NCBI RefSeq assembly: GCF_048541825.1
Contig: NZ_CP183332.1
Coordinates: forward strand, 3,348,001 to 3,412,000
Length of the DNA: 64,000 bases
Source: Caulobacter sp048541825
GTDB taxonomy: Bacteria; Pseudomonadota; Alphaproteobacteria; Caulobacterales; Caulobacteraceae
Reading direction: 5' to 3'
Each line of letters starts with the position of its first letter. Position 1 is the first letter of the stretch. Both the position numbers and the translations under genes were made by a program. The notes below the pieces were generated by a model. It was given only the letters and a program-made list of their open reading frames with translations, did not search any database and was not told where the DNA came from. Shown here piece by piece: positions 59,728 to 64,000 of this stretch.

Positions 59728-59742
59728 CTAGGATCGTGCGCC

Positions 59743-60000
59743 ATGCGCCTCGCCCTCAAGACCCTGACCTACGCCTCAATGCACCTGACCGTGGCGGTGG
59801 CCGTCGCCTATGCCCTGACCCGCGACTGGCGGATCGCCCTGGCGGTGGGCATCGTCGAACCCCTGGTCCAGACGGTGTTCTTCAACCTGCACGAACGGGC
59901 CTGGTCGCGGGCCGACCGGCGCCGCGACCAGAAGCGCCGTCAGGACTTGATGTCGACCGAACCGCCCGAGCCGTCGGCCTCGGTGTTGGCGCCCGCATAG
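59743..60000 (+). CDS. DUF2061 family membrane protein
   Basis: 85 residues. RLALKTLTYASMHLTVAVAVAYALTRDW and IALAVGIVEPLVQTVFFNLHERAWSR are the DUF2061 pattern, with two membrane helices. The tail (residues about 60-85) is hydrophilic and overlaps the end of grpE on the other strand by 61 bases. Function is unknown. A Fur-like box precedes the start. Confidence 0.85.
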   Translation: MRLALKTLTYASMHLTVAVAVAYALTRDWRIALAVGIVEPLVQTVFFNLHERAWSRADRRRDQKRRQDLMSTEPPEPSASVLAPA

Positions 60001-60575
60001 GGATTGGCGCCGCCGCCCGACGCGGGTTCAGCCGAACCCGGCGCCGTCGAGCCCTTGGCCGCCACGGCGACCATGGCCGGACGGATCAGGCGACCCATCA
60101 GTTCGTAACCGGCCTGCAGGAACTGGATGACGCCGCCGGCCGCGACCTCGGTCGAGGGCTGCTCCATCACCGCCTGGTGCAGGTGGGGATCAAACTTCTC
60201 GCCCTTGGCCGGCTCGATCTTCTTCAGACCATTGCGTTCGAAGGCCGCCAGAAGCTCCTTCTCGGTCATCTCGACGCCGATGATATAGTTGGTCACGGCC
60301 GGATCCTGCGAGTCGCGCGGGCTCATGGCCGTGGCGCGCGACAGATTGTCGGCGGCGGCCAGCAGGTCGCGGGCGAACTTCTGGATCGCATAGGCGCGGG
60401 CGTCGTTCATCTCGCGCTCGGCCCGGCGCTTGGTGTTTTCCGCTTCGGCGGCATAGCGGAAGACCTGATCCTTCAGGGCCGCCACTTCCAGCTTCAGCGC
60501 CTCGATTTCCTGGGCGGCGTCCTCGGCTTCCGGGGCCATGTCCATCTCTTCAACCGGCGCTTGATCGTCGCTCAT
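59940..60575 (-). CDS. grpE: nucleotide exchange factor GrpE
   Basis: 211 residues. The N-terminal acidic region leads into a long coiled coil (EIEALKLEVAALKDQVFRYA AEAENTKRRAE), then the beta domain with FERNGLKKIEPAKGEKFDPHLHQAVM and QAGYELMGRLIRPAMVAVA. It releases ADP from DnaK. It starts 11 bases after hrcA, so the two are an operon. The last 20 codons overlap the convergent DUF2061 gene. Confidence 0.97.
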   Translation of the reverse strand: MSDDQAPVEEMDMAPEAEDAAQEIEALKLEVAALKDQVFRYAAEAENTKRRAEREMNDARAYAIQKFARDLLAAADNLSRATAMSPRDSQDPAVTNYIIGVEMTEKELLAAFERNGLKKIEPAKGEKFDPHLHQAVMEQPSTEVAAGGVIQFLQAGYELMGRLIRPAMVAVAAKGSTAPGSAEPASGGGANPYAGANTEADGSGGSVDIKS

Positions 60576-60586
60576 AGTCCCAGTCC

Positions 60587-61651
60587 CTATCCATCCATCA
60601 TCCGGCCGAGCACGCGGGCGGTATAGTCCACCAGCGGGATCACCCGGGCATAGTTGAGGCGCGTAGGGCCGATCACCCCGATCGCGCCCAGCAGCTTGCG
60701 TTGGCCCGTCATATAGGGCGCCGCGATCACGGAGGAACCCGAAAGCGAAAAGAGACGCGTTTCGGCCCCGATAAAAATGCGTACGCCCTGCGCTTCGCGG
60801 ACATCATCCAGCAGGCCGATCAGCTGACCCTTCTGCTCCAAGTCGTCGAACAGCATGCGCACGCGCTCCAGATCCTCGCGCGCGCCGGGCTCGCCCAGCA
60901 GGTTGGCCTGGCCGCGCACGATCAGGGCCCGGGCGTCGCCCTCGCCGCCGCCCCAGGCCGCCAGGCCGTCCTCGACCAAACGCGCCGCCGTCTCGTCCAG
61001 TTGCCGGCGGGCGGTCTCCAGCTCGGCCCGGACCTCGTCCTTGGCTTCGCTGAGCGTGCGGCCGCGCAGCCGGCTGTTGAGGAAGTTGGAGGCCTCCTGG
61101 AAGGCCGAGGGGGTCATGCCCGCTGCGCGCTTCATCAGGCGGTTCTCGACCGTGCCGTCTTCGAAGACCATCACCGCCAGGGCCTGGTCGCCGCCCAGGG
61201 CCACGAACTCGACATGCTTGACCCCGCCCTCGCGCACCGGCGTCACCACGATACTGGCCCCGCCGGCCAGGCCCGACAGGATCGAGCCGGCCTCGGCCAG
61301 CGCCTCCTCGAACGAGCGGCCGCGCGAGAACAGCCGCGCTTCAATGGCCTGGCGCTCCTCCTGGCCGACATCGCCGACCTCCAGAAAGCCGTCGACGAAC
61401 ATCCGCAGGCCCGCATGGGTGGGGATGCGCCCGGCGCTGGTGTGGGGGGCGTCCAGCAGGCCCAGCTGCGCCAGGTCCTGCATGGTGTTGCGGATCGAGG
61501 CGGGCGACAGTTGCAGGCCGCCGCGCGAAATCGTGCGCGAGCCCACCGGCTCGCCGGTCTCCAGATACGACTCGACCACGCGCTTGAAGATGTCGCGAGC
61601 CCGGGCGTCCAACTCGGTCAGGCCAGGCGTGCGACCAAACAATTGCGTCAT
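60587..61651 (-). CDS. hrcA: heat-inducible transcription repressor HrcA
   Basis: 354 residues. The winged helix has FKRVVESYLETGEPVGSRTI and LSPASIRNTMQDLAQLGLL, followed by SAGRIPTHAGLRMFVD, all HrcA hallmarks. It represses CIRCE-bearing chaperone genes. No CIRCE element is seen just upstream of itself. A sigma-32-like promoter lies upstream. Operon with grpE. Confidence 0.96.
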   Translation of the reverse strand: MTQLFGRTPGLTELDARARDIFKRVVESYLETGEPVGSRTISRGGLQLSPASIRNTMQDLAQLGLLDAPHTSAGRIPTHAGLRMFVDGFLEVGDVGQEERQAIEARLFSRGRSFEEALAEAGSILSGLAGGASIVVTPVREGGVKHVEFVALGGDQALAVMVFEDGTVENRLMKRAAGMTPSAFQEASNFLNSRLRGRTLSEAKDEVRAELETARRQLDETAARLVEDGLAAWGGGEGDARALIVRGQANLLGEPGAREDLERVRMLFDDLEQKGQLIGLLDDVREAQGVRIFIGAETRLFSLSGSSVIAAPYMTGQRKLLGAIGVIGPTRLNYARVIPLVDYTARVLGRMMDG

Positions 61652-61680
61652 GGCGGGAAGCCGAAGACCTCGCTGAGCGA

Positions 61681-61705
61681 CAAATGCGTCGGGCGCTCTT
61701 TCAAG
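61681..61705 (-). promoter_or_regulatory. candidate sigma-32 promoter of hrcA-grpE
   Basis: On the minus strand CTTGAA (61705-61700) and CATTTG (61686-61681) with a 13-base spacer resemble RpoH promoters. It is 30 bases upstream of the hrcA ATG. The -10 is imperfect. Confidence 0.4.
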
Positions 61706-61763
61706 TTCCCGTCACAGATAGGATAAGCGGCCCCTTCTAGCATTCAAAGCCCCGGAGTTAGCC

Positions 61764-62480
61764 ATGCGTCCTTCGAAACGCGCCCCCGACCAATTGCGCG
61801 CCGTCACGCTGGAGACTGGGGTCAACCGTTATGCCGAGGGCTCGTGCCTGATCGGCTTTGGCCACACCAAGGTGCTGGTCACCGCCAGCGTCGAGGAAAG
61901 CATCCCCGGCTGGATGCGCGGCAAGGGTCAGGGCTGGGTCACGGCTGAATACGGCATGCTGCCCCGCGCCACCCACACCCGCGGCCGCCGCGAGGCCGCC
62001 GCCGGCAAGCAGACCGGCCGCACCCAGGAAATCCAGCGCCTGATCGGCCGCTCCCTGCGCGCCGTGGTCGACCTGAAGGCCCTGGGCGAGCGCCAGATCA
62101 CCCTGGACTGCGACGTCGTCCAGGCCGATGGCGGCACCCGCACCGCCGCCATCACCGGTGCCTGGGTCGCCCTGCGCCTGGCCACGCAGTACCTGCTGGA
62201 TGAAGGCGTGCTGAAGAACGACCCGATCACCGGCCAGGTCGCCGCCGTCTCGTGCGGCGTGTTCGCCAACACCCCGGTGCTCGACCTCGACTATGAGGAA
62301 GACTCCAACGCCGAGGCCGACAGCAATTTCGTCCTGACCCACGGCGGCGACATCGTCGAGATCCAGGCCACCGGCGAAAAGCGCGGCTTCACCCGCGGCG
62401 AGTTCGAAAGCCTGTACGGCCTGGCCGAAAAGGGCATCGGCGAGCTGTTCGCCTTCCAGAAGGCGGCTATCGGGAAATAG
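61764..62480 (+). CDS. rph: ribonuclease PH
   Basis: 238 residues, full length. RPSKRAPDQLRAVTLETGVN, GSCLIGFGHTKVLVTASVEE, TRGRREAAAGKQTGRTQEIQ and TLDCDVVQADGGTRTAAITG are the RNase PH core with phosphate-binding residues. It trims tRNA 3' ends phosphorolytically. It diverges from hrcA, the classical hrcA-rph arrangement of alphaproteobacteria. Confidence 0.97.
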   Translation: MRPSKRAPDQLRAVTLETGVNRYAEGSCLIGFGHTKVLVTASVEESIPGWMRGKGQGWVTAEYGMLPRATHTRGRREAAAGKQTGRTQEIQRLIGRSLRAVVDLKALGERQITLDCDVVQADGGTRTAAITGAWVALRLATQYLLDEGVLKNDPITGQVAAVSCGVFANTPVLDLDYEEDSNAEADSNFVLTHGGDIVEIQATGEKRGFTRGEFESLYGLAEKGIGELFAFQKAAIGK

Positions 62481-62573
62481 GCGCCGGCGCCTGAAACACG
62501 CCCGCGACGCCGCGCCCTCTTGTCGGAGGGCGCGGCGAGCCCCAGATTCCTGACTCAAGAACAGGAGGCTGGC

Positions 62574-63563
62574 ATGCCCTCATCTTTCCCGCCTCCCTTC
62601 AGGGGCCATGAAGTCGAAGCCCGGTTGCGGCCCTCGGCCGAGGCCTATTCGTTCGACCTGGACACCGTGCTGGACTCCGTCGTCGCCCTTGAGGCGCGCG
62701 TGCCGGCCGACGCCTATACGGCGACGATCCTGGGGACCGAGCGCATCGGCAATGGCGTGGTGATCAGCCCCACGGGGCTGGTCCTGACCATGGCCTATCT
62801 GATCACCGAGGCGCGGGAGGTGATCCTGACGCTGAATGACGGCCGCCGGGTCTCGGCCCATGTGCTGGGCATCGACGCCCGCAGCGGGCTGGGCCTGGTC
62901 CAGGCCCTGCAGCCGCTGGACCTGTCGCCGATGCGCATCGGCTCGTCGAAGGACCTGACGGCCGGCTCGGCGGTCATCGCCGCCGGGGCCGGAGGGCGCG
63001 ACCACGCAGCGGCGGCCCAGATCATCACCCGCATGCCGTTCGCCGGTTACTGGGAATATCGGCTCGACGACGCCATCATGGCCGCGCCCGCCCATCCGCA
63101 CTGGAGCGGCGCAGCCCTGATCGGCCCCAAGGGTGACCTGGTGGGCCTGGGGTCGCTGAGCCTGGAGACCCGGGGCCGCGACGGGTCGTCAAATCCGATC
63201 ACCCTGTTCGTGCCCGCCGAACTGCTGCCACCCATTCTCGACGATCTGGCGCGGGGCAAGTCGCCCCATCCGCCGCGCCCCTGGCTGGGCGTCTTCGCCC
63301 AGGAGATCCAGGACCATGTCGTGGTGGTCGGCATCTCGCCCAAGGGCCCCGCCGCGCGGGCCGAGCTGCGACCCGGCGACATCATCCTGGCCGTCGATGG
63401 CCAGGGGGTTGCGGACCTGACCGAGTTCTACACCGCCCTGTGGAACCAGGGTCCGGCCGGCGCGACCATCCCCCTGCGCGTGCTGCGCGAGGGCGACAGT
63501 TTCGAGGTCGAGATCCGCTCGATGGACCGCGCGACCCTGCTGAAAAAGCCGCGCTACAACTGA
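62574..63563 (+). CDS. S1C (HtrA-like) domain plus PDZ protein, probably inactive
   Basis: 329 residues. Residues about 30-230 follow the trypsin-like HtrA fold (IGNGVVISPTGLVLTMAYLI; LGIDARSGLGLVQ; HPHWSGAALIGPKGDLVG). The catalytic His of the usual TxxHV is Tyr (Y75); Asp (D101) and Ser (S178) are in place, but the GNSGG box is WSGAA. A PDZ domain follows (about 235-325) with WLGVFAQEI, GPAARAELRPGDIILAVDGQ. No signal peptide. Loss of His suggests a non-proteolytic role. AGGAGG precedes the ATG by five bases. Confidence 0.85.
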   Translation: MPSSFPPPFRGHEVEARLRPSAEAYSFDLDTVLDSVVALEARVPADAYTATILGTERIGNGVVISPTGLVLTMAYLITEAREVILTLNDGRRVSAHVLGIDARSGLGLVQALQPLDLSPMRIGSSKDLTAGSAVIAAGAGGRDHAAAAQIITRMPFAGYWEYRLDDAIMAAPAHPHWSGAALIGPKGDLVGLGSLSLETRGRDGSSNPITLFVPAELLPPILDDLARGKSPHPPRPWLGVFAQEIQDHVVVVGISPKGPAARAELRPGDIILAVDGQGVADLTEFYTALWNQGPAGATIPLRVLREGDSFEVEIRSMDRATLLKKPRYN

Positions 63564-63656
63564 AATCTGCCTGCCCGGCAGGCGCGGCGAAGCGTCTCAC
63601 CCAACCTTCAGTACAAACATCCGCTCGTTAACCTTGGCGTGGCATAAGCTCATCCC

Positions 63657-64000
63657 ATGCGAGCAACCGCCCGACAAACCGCCTCTGCCGCCGACCAGCG
63701 CGCCCATGCGCGCCGGCCGACCTCGCGGAAGGTCTATCTGGTCAGCGGACGCGACACGCTGCGCTGCGCCCTGATCGATGTGGCCGAAGGCGGGGCGCGG
63801 ATCCGGCTGTTGGGGGCCACCCTTCCGGACGGCGATCTCTATCTGGTCGACACCCGCGTGCGACGCATCCACCTGGCCCGGTCGGTCTGGCAGTCAGAGC
63901 GCGAGGCGGGCCTGCAGTTCGTCGAGAGCGACACCCTGGATCGTCCCGGCGGCGGCGTCGAAGGCGCGGCCGAGGCCGCCCTGCTGTTTGCTAGGCGGCG
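63657..64000 (+). CDS. PilZ-like domain protein (5' part)
   Basis: The frame is open from ATG at 63657 to the window edge, 114 codons. It starts with a basic region (ARQTASAADQRAHARRPTSR) followed by KVYLV, then CALIDVAEGGARIRL, which matches the PilZ D/N-x-S-x-x-G strand, with Val-Ala-Glu for the usual Ser/Leu. Strands such as GDLYLVDTRVRRIHLARSVW follow. PilZ domains bind cyclic di-GMP through RxxxR and D/NxSxxG; the first is plausible (RRPTSR), the second degenerate. A GTTAACC half-site lies at 63627. Confidence 0.6.
   Translation, partial: MRATARQTASAADQRAHARRPTSRKVYLVSGRDTLRCALIDVAEGGARIRLLGATLPDGDLYLVDTRVRRIHLARSVWQSEREAGLQFVESDTLDRPGGGVEGAAEAALLFARR

Noticed and set aside
61652..61763. 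CIRCE element before hrcA
   Set aside because: No TTAGCACTC-N9-GAGTGCTAA or close variant found in this gap.

Overview
The window is about 67% G+C and encodes the core genome of an alphaproteobacterium, most likely Caulobacter or a close relative in the Caulobacteraceae. The evidence is the gene content and order: gyrB-recF-dnaN beside grpE-hrcA-rph, chvI-chvG-hprK-EIIA-HPr, flmA-flmB, regB-regA with a divergent SCO gene, and recR-ybaB-dnaX with the SRP RNA. Several sites fit alphaproteobacterial regulators: a perfect TTAA-N7-TTAA CtrA box, a tandem NrdR operator and a likely PhaR operator. The genus is inferred from content; no database was searched. I see no prophage, IS element, transposase or CRISPR array.

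Layout. 1-9547 (minus strand): cytochrome c oxidase locus ctaC-ctaD-ctaB-coxF-ctaG-ctaE, a terminator, then DUF983-SURF1-thrC-M16 peptidase-rimJ-like. 9873-13064 (plus): PadR/DUF1700/DUF2807 module and tldD. 13310-19422: POT peptide transporter, DUF427 protein, a small membrane protein behind a CtrA box, then recR-ybaB-dnaX-ffs on the minus strand. 19507-28876: nudC, amn, a dicarboxylate/amino-acid symporter, two tandem DUF6491 proteins, a PanE-like reductase, nrdB with NrdR operators, a GST and asd. 28925-33724: YgjP-like peptidase, phaZ with a palindromic operator, SCO and RegB/RegA redox control. 33862-41397: SDR, phhB, HAD hydrolase, small secreted and membrane proteins, tadA, a large-subunit pseudouridine synthase, a CPBP protease, rsmD and a YjhX-family gene. 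41517-49530: flagellin sugar genes flmA-flmB, an unknown 567-residue protein, then ChvI-ChvG and the nitrogen-type PTS branch (HprK, EIIA, HPr). 49573-64000: thioesterase, zinc-finger protein, ABC ATPase, NCS2 permease, tRNA-Arg(CCG), an MCP-like sensor, gyrB-recF-unknown-dnaN, DUF2061, grpE-hrcA, rph, a degenerate S1C/PDZ protein and a partial PilZ-like gene.

Themes: respiration and its redox control (aa3 oxidase, SCO, RegBA), envelope stress and PTS signalling, replication and repair (dnaX, recR, recF, dnaN, gyrB, nrdB) and proteostasis (grpE, hrcA). The most interesting material is regulatory and at gene edges: the NrdR and PhaR operators, a probable non-AUG (ATT) start for tadA, dispersed intergenic inverted repeats, a 30-bp tandem duplication before an orphan ABC ATPase, a protease-like protein lacking its catalytic His, and an MCP-like protein with reversed domain order. 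I found no convincing wholly new multi-gene system.
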